Part shown: in pieces, positions 36,865-48,895 of the stretch
Numbering within the stretch: position 1 is the stretch's first letter
Layout: each line of letters begins with the position of its first letter
DNA from: Clusia tigrina
Lineage: Eukaryota > Arthropoda > Insecta > Diptera > Clusiidae
Reading direction: 5' to 3'
DNA length: 64,000 bases
NCBI GenBank assembly: GCA_920105625.2
Contig: OV050030.1
Span: 182,346,315-182,410,314 of the forward strand
The notes under the pieces: model-generated
What the model was told of the DNA's origin: nothing
The model's database searches: none
What the model saw: only the letters and a program-made list of their open reading frames with translations
Translations under genes and position numbers: made by a program

Positions 36865-38160
36865 ATCACCTATGGTTCTGTTGCCTGGTCAAACAGAGTT
36901 AGACCTAAGGCAGCGAAATCTGCATTAAGTAAAGTACAACGCCTTGCCTGCCTTGTTATCACTGGAGATATGCGCACCTATCCAACGGCTGCAATGGAAG
37001 TTATACTAGATCTAACACGTCTAGTAATTCAAGACTCTGCTAGGAAATATCTTACCAGAATACAAGAAATTATTTCGAGAGAATCAAATTACACCCAAAA
37101 TATATGGGGTAAAATTTCAACTCAAGAATATGGTATACTAAAATCTGACAAGGATGTTATGCCAAGAAATTCAATTTTGCACTCAAATACAGTACAATGA
37201 TGAGTGGCAAAAAGAATGGAAATGTCTAACTGAGATGTATAAAATTAGAGAAAATTCCTTCTTAAGACGGTTCTAAGGCAATGGTCGGAACTGGGGCAGG
37301 AGTATTTGGGCCTAGAACCAACTACTGGGTACCAATGGGTTCTATCCCAAGCATTTTTCAAGCAGAAATTCACGCTATTGAAAGATGTGCCCAGATCAAC
37401 ATTGACAGGAAATATTGGGGGAGAAACATTGTGATACTATCTGATAGTCAAGCAGCACTCAAGAGTCTGACCTCACCCTTGGTGAGGTCTAAACTTGTAT
37501 GGGAGTTTATTGGGAAGCCAAACTCCAAAGGCAGTATGAACAAGTTATCTCTAATGTGGATACCAGGCCACATAGGAATAGAGGGAAATGAAGGCTGATA
37601 GTTTAGCTAGGAAGACTGCGGCCTCTCAGTTCAACGTCCCTGAGCCCTTCTGTGGACTATCATCCAATACCATTGGAGGTCTGCTGAAGAAGTGTATAAA
37701 AAGAAGTCAAACCTGGAAAACTCTTCCGGGATTAAGACAGTCCAAAGCTTTTCTGGGAGATTTTAATCCTAAAGGAGCTAAGGAGTCTATAAATATGCCT
37801 CGGAGTAAATTAAGATTCATCACAGGCATTTTAATCGGACATTATAGACTCAACTACCATTTGAGTCTACAGATGTTGGATATATCTTCAGAGTCCATCT
37901 GTCGATTCTGTGAAGAAGTCTCACTGGACGAAACGTCACTGCACCTGATCACAGACTGCGGACTATTGGCACACAATAGACTCAGGTGTTTTGGAGATTA
38001 TATCTTAGATATGAGCAGGATCCCTCATCTTGATTCCTCCAAAATATATGAATTCCTAACGAAAATCAGCCTGGCAGAAGATTTATAGATGAGACAGTCC
38101 TCATCTTTCAAATAAATAGGGGCATCACAATAGATCTTCCAGGTCGCAGTGTATAACACA
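36865..38160 (+). pseudogene. RNase H LINE, 3' part (resumed)
   Basis: Continues the LINE broken at 32834. The RT thumb region (GSVAWSNRVRPKAAK, LACLVITGDMRT) is followed by RNase H (IPSIFQAEIHAIE, LSDSQAALKS, MWIPGHIGIEGNE), a one-base shift near 37590, then SLARKTAA and a zinc-like end (CRFCEEV, HLITDC) to the stop at 38088. The layout is the same as the copy at 27445-29582 but it is older. Confidence 0.8.
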
Positions 38161-38668
38161 CTTAAATATATCTGCTTATCTATCTATATATGGCATTACT
38201 CCACAGTTATTTGTCTATGTTGAGTAAAGTTTGCTAAAACTAAAAACTTCTTGTTATACTATTAAGTGTTTTAGTAAATTTATATTTTGGAAGGGAAAAT
38301 ATTTTTGTTTTAGAAAATCATCCATATTGCTTTCAAAACAAGAAAAATAAATCGATTCAAAAGAAAAATAATTTTAGTGTAGTAAAAACTACGTCTTTAT
38401 GATGAGTTAATGGGGTTTATCGTCGGTCGGACATCAGTTGGTTTACATTGAAGTGGTGGTTGATTATAATTCGGTTAATTTATAATGATTTTTAAAAAAT
38501 TTTATGATTTTATATCTGGGGACTCAATGATTTCGGGGTAGTCATATGAGATTATTTAAAGTTATAAAGTAAGTGGGATCATTAAGTCAAGTTCAAAAAT
38601 TACAAAACTTATTTGTAGCATTTATTTGTTGGAAGTCACGGGTTCGTAGATAAGAATTAATTCGGTCT
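38161..38668. other. Interval without recognisable gene
   Basis: About 500 bp: the LINE 3' UTR probably covers its start and a gypsy leader its end. I found no copy of the 42690 LTR here, so the gypsy element to the right lacks a visible 5' LTR. Confidence 0.35.
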
Positions 38669-41600
38669 ATGGAAGTACCAAAAGAAGCCAAAAGATTGCT
38701 GGAAGCCCAAAAGCGGCAGAGCGAGAGACTCCAGAAGAAAATGAGGAATTGTAGAAAGGACAATAAGGGACGAAAGAATAGCGAGTACTACAGCAAGCGC
38801 GTAGCGGAACTAGAAGCCTTGTCGGAGTCATTTAACGATAATAATGAGGAGTTGTTACGTTTTAAGGAGTGTTGTGGTGACAAGGAATACTTTGCCAAGG
38901 ATTATTGGTATTGGTAGGGAATATTGCTCAATCATTGGTCACGAGCCTTCTAGAATCGGAGGAAATAGAGGTTGAAGTAGCTCCATGAATTAACGACATT
39001 CGTTTAATAACACAGGATAACGTAATCACAGCTTGTAAGATGGGTATACTGGAGGTTGCACATGCGGTGGAGAAGTTAGTGCCCATGTTATCAGGGGTCG
39101 GGTTGTATGATCTGAGACCTAAGATCTGGCGCTTCAAATAAGGTTGTGATACGCATAGCTCAGTAAGCACTCCTTCGAATTTATTTGCACTTTTAGACAG
39201 AACATATCTGAAACAAAATCTTATGACACGCTCATTAGAGACATCCAGGAGACAACACAGAAACCCGGTAAAGACCTAAGAGCCTGGGGACGAAAGCTTA
39301 GATCTTTGGGGAACGCTGCTGAGGTGGAAGCCAACAGGCAGGAAACATTGCAGCATACTAGGCTCAAGTAAAACGGGCTAAGATTTCTGTTTTCAAAGCA
39401 GGCCTAATAAATAGAGATTTAGCAAATTAAAAACTGAATCTATAGCAGAGGAGTGTGGAAGAGTTAGCTGAAGCGGTCTGTTCCGCTGAAGCAGCAATCC
39501 AAAAACGAACGACAACAGGTGGAATCTACTGGACTAACACGTCTGCAGGTGTGGTACAACAACGGAACAATTGAGATGTCGGTAGATTTGTGGCCCAATT
39601 TCTGCAGCAAAGAGACCAAGTATTTCTGGTCGAGAGGTAAGCCAGGTCATACAAGGGATGAAAGTTTCACGCAAAAACACACCTTTCTATAAGGAATGCC
39701 GAACATATGGTCATGAGACAAATCGACAGTGCCTGACGGGCACAGAATGGGATCAGAGTAGGAGCCAGCCAGCGACAGGGCGCCCGGATCCGGCCAGGAG
39801 AGAAGGTGGGAATAATTTCAACACACCTAGAGTTAAATCCACGGAAAAAATTAGCCAAGGAGGGAATCAATTCTTCCATGGCAGTAGTCAGCAGCGACTA
39901 CATTTGAATTCCAGAAGTAAAGCGAGGTTGAGCAAGACCATACAGGGACTGAAATGCTTTTGATGTGGACGAATGGGACATCGAGCAGCAGAGTGCAGGC
40001 AAAATCAATCCAATCAGAAGGACCAGGGAAGCTTCCAGCGGCCCAGGGGCGGCCAAAATACTGGAAAACCAAGAAGGGCAAAGCAAATAGTAGGCCGAAA
40101 GTAGCAACGAGAGTGAATCGCGTGTCAAGCGATGTAGGTGAGATGAGCCAAGATGAGCATGAGGAACTCCAAAATATTCTTCTTGCTTTCGTTTCGATTT
40201 GGTTTACAATGGTGAGTCTAGTACTAGGGTTAGGTTTTGATAAAATTAGGAAGTATAGGCCGACAGCAGTAAAGGCGGTATGGGAGTACAAGGATAACTA
40301 GGCTAGCAGGAAAGGAGTATGGGTATATAAAAAAGAACTACAACACATGTTGGAAGAGTATCATGGAGATAATGAATAGATACGCGTTCATTTTGAGTAG
40401 ACGTTGTTTCGTTGTAATCAGAACTAGTCATGCGTTAATCCAGATACCCTGTAAGGAAGCATTAGTGGAAAGCTAGTGCTTTTGGTAGATAGAGGGGTGG
40501 ACACAAGCCTCGCGAAATGCAGTATTTTACGGAAAGGGTTGGAGTTTAATCCGACGGACATAAAAATGATTAACGGTGCCTTTGGAGGGTGTATTGGAAC
40601 ACTAGGCTCAGTTAGTGTAAACCACAGCGAGTTCAGAGACGTAAGTGTCAGAATTAATCAATAATTTTGGGACCAAAGATTAGGACCCTGAGGGGTCAGA
40701 TAAAGTGGAGAAAGGTCGTTGGTTTTCGTAAATTTTAAGTTGCCACTATCAAGCAAGTGTTCCCGATACCAAGGATAGAAGAGATCCTGGACCAATTAGA
40801 ACACAGTCGATATTTTTCTACACTTGATTTATCAAGTGGCTACCATCAAGTTCTGGTGGATACCCGAGATAAGCAGAAAATCGCATGCAGTACCGGTTTG
40901 GTTACTATGAGTTCAATAGGATGCCGTTTGGATTAACAGGAACACCGGCTACCTTCCAACGGACAATGAACCATTTGCTAACAGGCCTGCAATGGTTAGA
41001 TTATTTTGTGTATCTAGATGATATTGTAATATATGGGAAGACTGCATTCACAACGCTTTTGCAAGGTGCTCCAGAAATTGCGAGAGAACAATTTGAAATT
41101 GAACACGGAGAAGTGTGAATTTTTGCGAAGAGAAAGTGGTCTATCTAGGCCATCTTTTTTCAGAGCCAGGAGCACTGCCAGACCCTCTAAAGGTGGAATT
41201 TGTAAAGAATTTAGCATTTTCAAGAAATAGGAAAGAAGTGCAAGCATTCCTAGGACTAGTAAACTATTATAGAAAGTTCGTAGTAGGGCTAGCCGGAATT
41301 TCGTTGCCAATTTATAAGTTGCTACTTAAAGTTCGAATGGACAGAGAGCTGTCAGCAGACATCCGAGAGGCTAAGAGAGATAATTAGCTCGACACCGATT
41401 TTGGCGTACCGCGACTTGGCGCAAAATTTTTGCGAGGTACAAAGTGTACGCTATTCCAAAGCGATTGAACGCATATTGGAGTTTATCACCAACGACTAGG
41501 TGTGACTATATATAGGAAAGCTATGATTCCTACATTGGTCTATCTAAACTGGAAAAGGAACAGAGCAAGTTTCTGAGACCAACAGACCAACAAAATGCAT

Positions 41601-42281
41601 GTTTATCCATCCAGGAAAAATACTAACAAGAGATAGTAGTATCTGTGAAATTAAAGTCCTGAAACACGAAGAGGAAAAATGCGAACATATTGTAATTGGA
41701 GGGGTTCTAATAGCAACCAAGACACTAAATCATTAGTTTATTTCAATTCAACGTACAAGTAAACATGATGGCTGTTTGTCAAGACAAGGCAATGCGTCTT
41801 GAACTTCGAGGAATATGGTTCATCCACATAGGCGAGGAGTGTAGGGTGTTCAATAAAGATACAATAATACTACACAAGAAACAAAGAAATCAACACTTCA
41901 ATATAATGTTCGCAGAAATGGGGACCACCAGCATGGTAGCAGAAGTCCATGGTATACTATCGACCCTCCAAAAAACCACGCGTACACTCCAGAAATTCCC
42001 CACTGTCAACAATACACAGAGTTCCCTCAGTAATACACCTTAACCATCATACAGAGTTAAAACAACTGCTAACGTCAAACAAAAGGAGAGTAGACGAACT
42101 ACTGAATGAAGCAGAAAACGAGGAAGCGATGCTAAGGATCAACGAAACCCAAACTTCTTTAAAGGGGAGAGGAGTTGGCACAGCCTCGACTCTATTATTA
42201 TTACACAATAGCAACCACCACGAGCGGACGACAGCATTCACCGAAGGAATGCAGCACAACAGGAGAAGGAGGACGCATTAG
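38669..42281 (+). pseudogene. Decayed gypsy element: gag, protease, RT, env-like tail
   Basis: Gag begins at 38669 (82 codons, basic helical N-terminus). Broken capsid blocks lie at 39200-39480, and a zinc knuckle near 39957 reads F-stop-CGRMGHRAAEC, its first Cys lost to TGA. Protease-like LVDRGVDTSLAK follows near 40480. RT at 40740-41387 has [22 protein letters not shown] and VYLDDIVIY, a shift near 41045, then YLGHLF. RNase H and integrase are missing. From about 41590 frames with CEIKVLKHEEEKCEH and IWFIHIGEECRVF may be the C-terminal part of an envelope-like protein; that part is tentative. Confidence 0.65.
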
Positions 42282-42674
42282 TAGTATAAGAATAAATTAT
42301 AGAGATAATTTGTAAAATAAATATAAGAACAAAAAAGAAAAGAAAACAAAAAAAGAAGAAAAACTAAAAAAGTCCAATAATAAATATAAAAAAACAATAA
42401 AAAAAATAATAATAATAGATAAAAAAAAGGGACGAAAAATATAAGGACCAATATGTAAATGTTCAGAAACAAAACACAAAAACAAACAAAACAAAAAATA
42501 AAATGAGAGAAAATAATACAGAAATAATAAAAGATAAAACAAACAATAAGTACAAAAAACATGGCAGAAATAGATAATAAAACAGCAAATATATTACATA
42601 GGATGCACAAATTGTCTTTGGTGCAGATCTATAAAACGAACTATTACCTAAGAGGTAGTTGCACTATCTATTTA
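42282..42674. other. A-rich low-complexity stretch
   Basis: A purine-rich sequence dominated by AAAA, AAAG and AATA runs, between the last env-like codons and the polypurine tract. Long frames on the opposite strand here (Phe/Tyr-rich) are composition artefacts. Confidence 0.7.
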
Positions 42675-43085
42675 GAAAGAGGGGAGGGATGTTGTGATTC
42701 AAATTCACAATGTCTGCTTAACCCAAGTAGTTATAAGATTATATTCTTAATAAAATAATAAACATGCATGCCCTAAGGCGCATGTATAAAGTATTGAAAA
42801 TGTTACCACAAAGTAAAAGTCGATTGCATGCTTTTAGGCGAGCGCATTTGAAAATTGAAGTGCAATGAATTTGCACTACTGACTTGTCAGCAATTTCCCA
42901 AAAGTGTGCACCTCGATGATTGCATTGGCGGACAATTGCAGAATGTGCAAAGCAAAGCATTGGGCAATTAAAAATGACAAAGTAGGGCAATTAGAAATTA
43001 TAAAGTAGAACATTAAGAATGAATATGAATGTAAGTAGTATATAAGCAGGTGTATTACTAATAAAGAAAGTCTTCTAACAACTAA
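42675..43085 (+). repeat. Polypurine tract and 3' LTR of plus-strand gypsy
   Basis: AGAAAGAGGGGAGGGA (about 42674-42689) precedes TGTTGTGATTC at 42690, a good LTR start. Inside are a TATATAAG box near 43038 and AATAAAG near 43062, in the expected order. The LTR end is not defined because the 5' copy is absent. Confidence 0.6.
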
Positions 43086-43539
43086 ACTTGAACGCGTTTC
43101 AACTCGCGCGATTAAGAAAAGAACCAGAGTGGACTCAGGCTGATGTCAGGCACGCAGTAAATGTCCTGCAGCGAGTAAAATCCAGGCGAGCACAGCAGAC
43201 ACCGCCCCAATATCCAAGACATGCCCTTCTACCAAAGAATTGTCAGTAATACGGAGACCAACCGTCTCTGCACAATATTCGCCACCAGTCCAGCTATACG
43301 AACGTCCTTCAGAAAAAAGACTATATATGAGCAAATTCAATCTCTTGAATATATATTTTACATGTTACTACAATATGACTACATATTCTATCGATGCTAT
43401 CAGTATCCTACCTTGTGCTGAACTCATTAGCCAAACCAAAATTGTATGCGGTATCCATAATTTTGGCCCATTGAAGTCACATCTTCTCATTTGTTCTTTA
43501 CATGGCTTCAAATACTCTTTGTGACTTTCATTCGGTTCA
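43086..43539. other. Interval without confident gene
   Basis: GC-richer at the start (WTQADVRHAVNV-type frame near 43130), then AT-rich. Several short frames overlap but none has a recognisable motif. Confidence 0.3.
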
Positions 43540-43840
43540 CTCATATCCCGTTCTAATGGGCAAAATTAACATTGTTTTCATACATATGCCTGGAAAAACC
43601 TCACATAATAAGGACTGCCTTTCAATTAGCTTTACGTTGTTCCTTCTCAAAATATTGCATATTATGCTTCGAAGCAAAATTAAAGCAAGGTTATATCACA
43701 AAATAGACCTTTACTAATATGGTTAGATATTGAGGAAGCCTTCAACAAAAGAAATTCGTCAGTTATTAACTACTCCTTGGGCTGTTTGTATGATCGCTCA
43801 TTGCTAGAATTCATCGAAGCACGCCGAAGACGAGATGAAT
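43540..43840 (+). pseudogene. LINE RT fragment
   Basis: The frame includes FIHMPGKTSHN, SFTLFLLKILHIML and, after a shift, LWLDIEEAFNK, the RT motif A with its Asp. The wording is close to the RNase H LINEs at 27466 and 31020. Both ends are truncated. Confidence 0.55.
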
Positions 43841-44019
43841 GAAAAAAGGCTATATTTCTGATTACAGCATAATCATTAGTACTCCGTTACTAACAATGTG
43901 CACCCTACATCAACTCCTACCAGTTGAAAAATTATCTACAGTCTTAAAAATAAGGCTTAATATAATTAATAATATAATTTGGAAGCGGAAAGAGTATGGT
44001 TATAATAGGATTCTTGTGG

Positions 44020-44985
44020 AATAAATTATACCCTTCACAATATGGACCTCCTTCCAGATCAGTGTAGTATATTCCTGGCCTCCAAAGCCCTACCGGCTAC
44101 CCTCCAGCAATTGGTTCGTAGTCGAACCGCCTCAGAACAGCCCTTTCGACAAGCACTACAGCTTCGGCTACTACGCCACCGAAGATCTTTCCGCTGGCCT
44201 CAGGCTCTTCAGCGGTTAGCAAGGTACTAATTTACAAACCAGCAGTGGACGCTCCTTCGCCTAAGCCCTCGTCAGCAAACGCCTTGCCATAGGCTCACAA
44301 GTCGACGAAAACTGCTTCCTGTACCGCTCCTCCTTCAGGTGCACCCTCCAACTTCAACCCAAGTACCAGGGCATACAGGACCCGGAGAGCGGCTTATCGT
44401 GTTCTGACCTTAACCCTACCAACCCCTCTTAACAGTCAGAATGCGACAAGAGCAAAGTTGCATGAGCACAGGCAACGCTGGTGTCTTTGTCCTCTCCTCC
44501 ACTGCACAGGAAGTAGGCAATCGTAGGGATCAACCGATCGCACCGGCGAATTCACCTGAAAACATAACAGCATAATATAGGCTCTGCTAATGCCGATAGT
44601 ATCATCACTCCTGCCAATTGGAGACTGGTCGCACTGTCTCATTTACCGGTTGTCATTGAGGTTATGGCCCTCAATACTGGACCTTCGTCCAGCTGCCGTG
44701 ACGCCGGGTGGTATCAAGGTAATATACGTTCAGTAGAGCTGTAGAAGGAAGCGATCAAAAGGGTAGGTGAAGTCAAGCCAAGCTTAATGATGTACTTCTG
44801 GCCCAGATTCCCCAACGCGCTCACTCCAAAGAATGGCTTCCTGCCGCGCCCTCTTCTCCTCAGGAAATCCTGTTCAAGCTCAGCAACACCGATCTTCCCA
44901 CCGATGGCTGGAAGGTCATAGAAGTCGGTGACCCCAAGTCACTTTACCCGAGGTCACCTTCATAATATGAAATTTCGTCAATAAA
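44020..44985 (+). pseudogene. LINE ORF1 remnant
   Basis: A GC-rich block, unlike its AT-rich surroundings, with broken frames. Near 44530-44960 pieces such as NADSIITPANWRLVA, PVVIEVMALNTGPSS and LSNTDLPTDGWKVIEV resemble ORF1 of RNase H-type LINEs. No frame is intact. It probably came from the same LINE group as the RT scrap at 43540-43840. Confidence 0.5.
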
Positions 44986-44987
44986 TA

Positions 44988-46240
44988 TTGTGTAGGTCGA
45001 AAGTTATAATAATATATCAAGAGGGCTTGGCAGTAGAGATAGCACGCCCATTTTCGGTGTGGTGTTTTATGTTAGTACCCGCAACATTCCTGTAAAATTT
45101 CGTTGAGAAATCTTAAATAGGAACCTAGTAATGATTTTTGGTTAATTGTGGGCGTGGCAATACTAATAATCTCCCTATATTTGGAAGGCATGCTAGTATA
45201 GGCCCAATGTATATATCTACCAATTTGCATTTATATATAATCCCTAGAAGCATAGATAGGGTAAATGATTTTAAGGGGGTCCCAAAAGTCTATTATATAG
45301 GAGGGAGGCGTATCCTTTATCTGATAGACCCCGAATCTTGTATATGGCTTTGTAGGGTTCATATACGGAATAATATATAAATTCGTCCAAAAATATTGTA
45401 TAGGTCGTAAATTATAATAATATGTCAATAGTCGGCGTGGCTGTATAAATAACACGCCCATTTTTTGTATGGTGTTTAATGTCAGTACCTGCAACATTCC
45501 TGTGAAATTTCGTTGATAAATCTTTACTAGGAACACAGTAATCTATTATGATATCCATATTCTGCACACATCCTATTATGGACCCCATGTATATTTTTGA
45601 AAATTTTTATTCTGCTGGCATCAGGCGAGCATAGGTAGTCCAATTTTAATTTTAGACCCGAAAGTTCCTTATATCAAAAGTGGGCGTGAATTTTCATTTA
45701 TTGCAGATAGCTTTATTATGTTAACATGTTCCTTCCCGTAAAATTGCGTCCGTAAATCTCTACCAGATCTTAAGTTATTAATATTTGTTAATAGTGAGCG
45801 TGGCAGTCAATATATACCGCCTACGTTTTGAACAGTGTCGTAGTAGGACGCACATCTCCATAACTGCCAAATAACGTCAAGATTCCGTCAATTGGACCGA
45901 AGTTATAGACATTTTAATAAAGGGGGAAAAGTTCCTTATATGGGAGGTAGGCGTGGTCTTTGTCCATATCTTCCCATATAGCAATCTGGGTCTGTATCTT
46001 TTTCCAGACTATACTTTTGCAAAATATCATTACGATAGCTCTAACGGTGTAGAAAAAAAGTGGCCACAGACGGACAGACGGACGGACGGACGGACAAAAT
46101 AAAAGTTGCTTACAAAATGATTCTGATAATATCTGTATACATAAGTCCATACCTACGACGCCTCATTCTTGAAATTGCAACCCCTCTAAAAAGCACAAAA
46201 TTAGTATACCATATTTACCTTTTTTAAAGGTAAAGGGTAT
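44988..46240. repeat. Repeat block with diverged internal units and (GGAC)n
   Basis: A phrase ACATTCCTGTAAAATTTCGT and variants occurs near 45083, 45490 and 45724, each a fixed distance after a TGGGCGTGGC-like phrase, so the block holds about three diverged units. It ends with GGACAGACGGACGGACGGAC near 46070-46093 and an inverted pair AAAGGTAAA/TTTACCTTT near 46215. Such tetranucleotide runs are common in non-autonomous fly DNA elements. The class is uncertain and no gene is present. Confidence 0.55.
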
Positions 46241-46799
46241 TAAAACTAATACACACAATTTGAACAAAAACGAGATACATTTAAATATTTCATGTAAAAA
46301 GGAAATAGATGTACGAGTATATACACACACATGTATACATGTATGGATATTTATATATACATACATATATGTCAATATTATAGAATTAACAAGAAAAATT
46401 AAATAAAATAAATTTCTACCTTAACATCCGAATAAATAAAGTTTTAGTTGCATTAATTTTTAGTAGGTACTTAATAATAAGAAGTTACGAACTAAACTAA
46501 TTGCAAATAAAACTTCACTAATCTTATTTTATTCAATATTTGCATTTAATAACATCATTTTATTAACTGAATTTTCACTAGAACAATAAGAGATCGTTTA
46601 TCAGATATTAAGTTCCCGGTAAAGAGCTCTGTGAGTCTTTTTGATTTTATCGCTTGTATCGCTTGCATCACTCCCGAACGAAGAGGCAAACATATGACAA
46701 ACATGGCCATTACAACCTGTCGTTGGATTTTGTCTGATTTGAGTACCTCTTGAGCTCCTCAGCTTTGTCTATTCACCGGAGGCACGGTGACTCTCTTCG
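46241..46799. other. AT-rich interval without recognisable gene
   Basis: About 560 bp, including ACAC and ATAC runs. It ends near the 3' end of the minus-strand LINE. No coding pattern is visible. Confidence 0.35.
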
Positions 46800-48425
46800 T
46801 CGTTCACTTTCGTCTCACGCTTCGAATACCTTCTTCGCCGGCCTTCTTCAACCATACGATGGACATGAGCCAGCGTAGTCGCTGAGTTTTTAAAAGCTGA
46901 TCCATATCAATGTCGGCATAGAGGTCATACAGCTCGTGGTTCATTCGAATGCAATAGTCGTCCGCAACTCGAACAGGACCAAACATTTTGCGAATAACTT
47001 TCCTCTCGAACACCCTAATAGCAGATGCATCTATTTGCGATACCACCCATGCGTCAGTGCCAAAAAGAAGCACAGGTAGTATGAGCGTCCTCTAGAATAT
47101 CAGGTTCGTCGATCGAGAGAGGGCTCTGCAACATAATTTCTTACTAACCCCATAATAGCACCTATTAGTAATTGTGATTCTTCGCTTTATCTCCAGACTC
47201 ACACGATTATTGGCGGTATGTAAATTCCTTGTCTACTTCAAAGTTGTAGTTGCCCGCTGAAACATGAGAGCCTAGACGCCGCGTCTCCACTGTTTGCAGA
47301 CAGCATATACTTCGTTTTGCCCTCGTTTATCGTCAAGCCCTCTTTGGCTGATTCTTTTTCAATAGCATTGAATAATATCGATATCATCAGGGTAATTAAG
47401 TATCTGGATACCTTTGTAGAACATTGTGCCATTGCGATCCAAACCGGCCTTTCGTAGGATCATCTCCATGATAAATTTGAAGAGATCGCACGATAACGGG
47501 TCGCCTTGTCTGAAACCTCGTTCAGTATTAAAGGTTTCGGAAAGGTTATTTCCTATTTTTGCTCAACGTCGTCCTCCAGAGTCTTATCAACTTGGCAGGT
47601 GTACCGAACTCAGACATTGTTTTATATAGGCAATTCCGCATCGGGCTATCGAACGCAGCTTTAGAATCAGCAAAGAGATGATGGGTGTCCATTCGATTTT
47701 CGTTGATCTTTTCCAGGATTTGGCGTAGTATGAAAATCATGTCAAAGCACGCTGAGATTCCAATCGTCGGGCATGCTATCCTCTAGCCATATTTTGCTGA
47801 TGAGTTGATGCATATACCATTTCCATTCATCGCCGCCGGCTTTAAACAATTCGGCTGGCAGACCGTTAGCACTCGCTGCCTTGATGTTTTTGAGTCGCTG
47901 TATAATAACTCGAACCTCGTCATGGCTAGGTAGTGGGACTTCCATTCTGTCCTCGTCGATTGGCGGTATCACACTGTATGCCTCTTGGGTGGAATTGGTA
48001 GAATCGTCACCCGTAAGTAGATTTGAGAAATGTTGTCTCCATACTATCAGTGTACATTGCGTATCTGTAACCTGGTCTACATTTTCATCTCTACAAGTGG
48101 ATGCTTCTGGCTTGAAATCTTGGGTTAGCCGCTTAACATGTTGATAACAATTTCTTGCTTTCTTCTTGCTGTAATACACCTCGAGTTTCTCAAAGTGACG
48201 TTTTTCCTGTTCTTTTTTGTAACGTCTGAAAAGGCGCCTCTCATCATTCTTCTTCCCGCATTAGTTTTCTCGCACCGCTAGCGTTGCAGATGACTGCATG
48301 GTCTTCTTATATGCGGCATTTCTTGCAGAATCCGTGTCACGACACTCCTGGTCGTACCATTGATTTCTCCGTAGTAGAACTGGGAAATTGCAAGCCTTCG
48401 CAAAACCTACAGAATTCTCTTTATC
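46800..48425 (-). pseudogene. LINE ORF2 remnant, RT (RTE/I-like, decayed)
   Basis: Minus-strand pieces run from 48425 to 46800: a basic linker (QWYDQECRDTDSARNAAYK), a pre-RT region (VWRQHFSNLLTGD), fingers (ASANGLPAELFKAGG), motif A (HHLFADSKAAFDS), motif B (ERGFRQGDPLSCDLFKF) and the catalytic box as YPDDIDII, where Ala is replaced by Pro. The C-terminal RNP part follows (RVFERKVIRKMFGPVRV). Breaks occur at each frame change. The wording of motif B and the RNP region differs from Jockey and CR1 here; I cannot fix the clade by eye. Confidence 0.7.
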
Positions 48426-48429
48426 AAAG

Positions 48430-48895
48430 CTAAAGTCACAGCTGCTTGGGCTCCTTTTAAAATTAAACAAAAAGATTTCAAATCTGCCATTAGGCGAAAG
48501 GAAAAGAGAGGCATGAAGGATTTTTGCGAAAACATTGAATGTTCATCCTTCGAAAAATTTTCCACTCCTCTAAGAATGCCCTTGAATGCATCAAAAACCA
48601 GATGGCATCTAGACTCACTCAAGGGCCGAAATTCTTGATATCCTACTGTACACCCACTTCCCAGGAAGCTAGCCTCCGTGAATCAAGCAGTCTATCAGGT
48701 TCATCATGTTTCTCATGATAGTCTCCTTACATTCCAAGTGACTAAAAGTCAGTGGATGTGGTATATCCATACATTTAAGACATACAAATCCCCCGGACTG
48801 AATGGCATCATTCCTGCCGATATCAAATATGAGGAAGATATTATTCTTCCACGGCTGCTACTAATATACAATTCAAGCCTCAGATTGCAATCTAC
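48430..48895 (+). pseudogene. LINE RT fragment (I/LOA-like)
   Basis: Plus-strand remnant with KEKRGMKDFCENIE, SSFEKFSTPL and, in the frame 48678-48926, TFKTYKSPGLNGIIPADIK, the RT fingers motif of RNase H-type LINEs. It lies head-to-head with the preceding minus-strand LINE and abuts the end of the BEL element near 48890. Confidence 0.6.

Noticed and set aside
42278..42610. Phe/Tyr-rich minus-strand frame resembling a membrane protein
   Set aside because: It is the complement of an A-rich low-complexity stretch; composition alone explains the hydrophobicity.
47881..48144. Plus-strand frame of 87 codons
   Set aside because: It is antisense to the minus-strand LINE frame 47742-48179, which carries real RT motifs.
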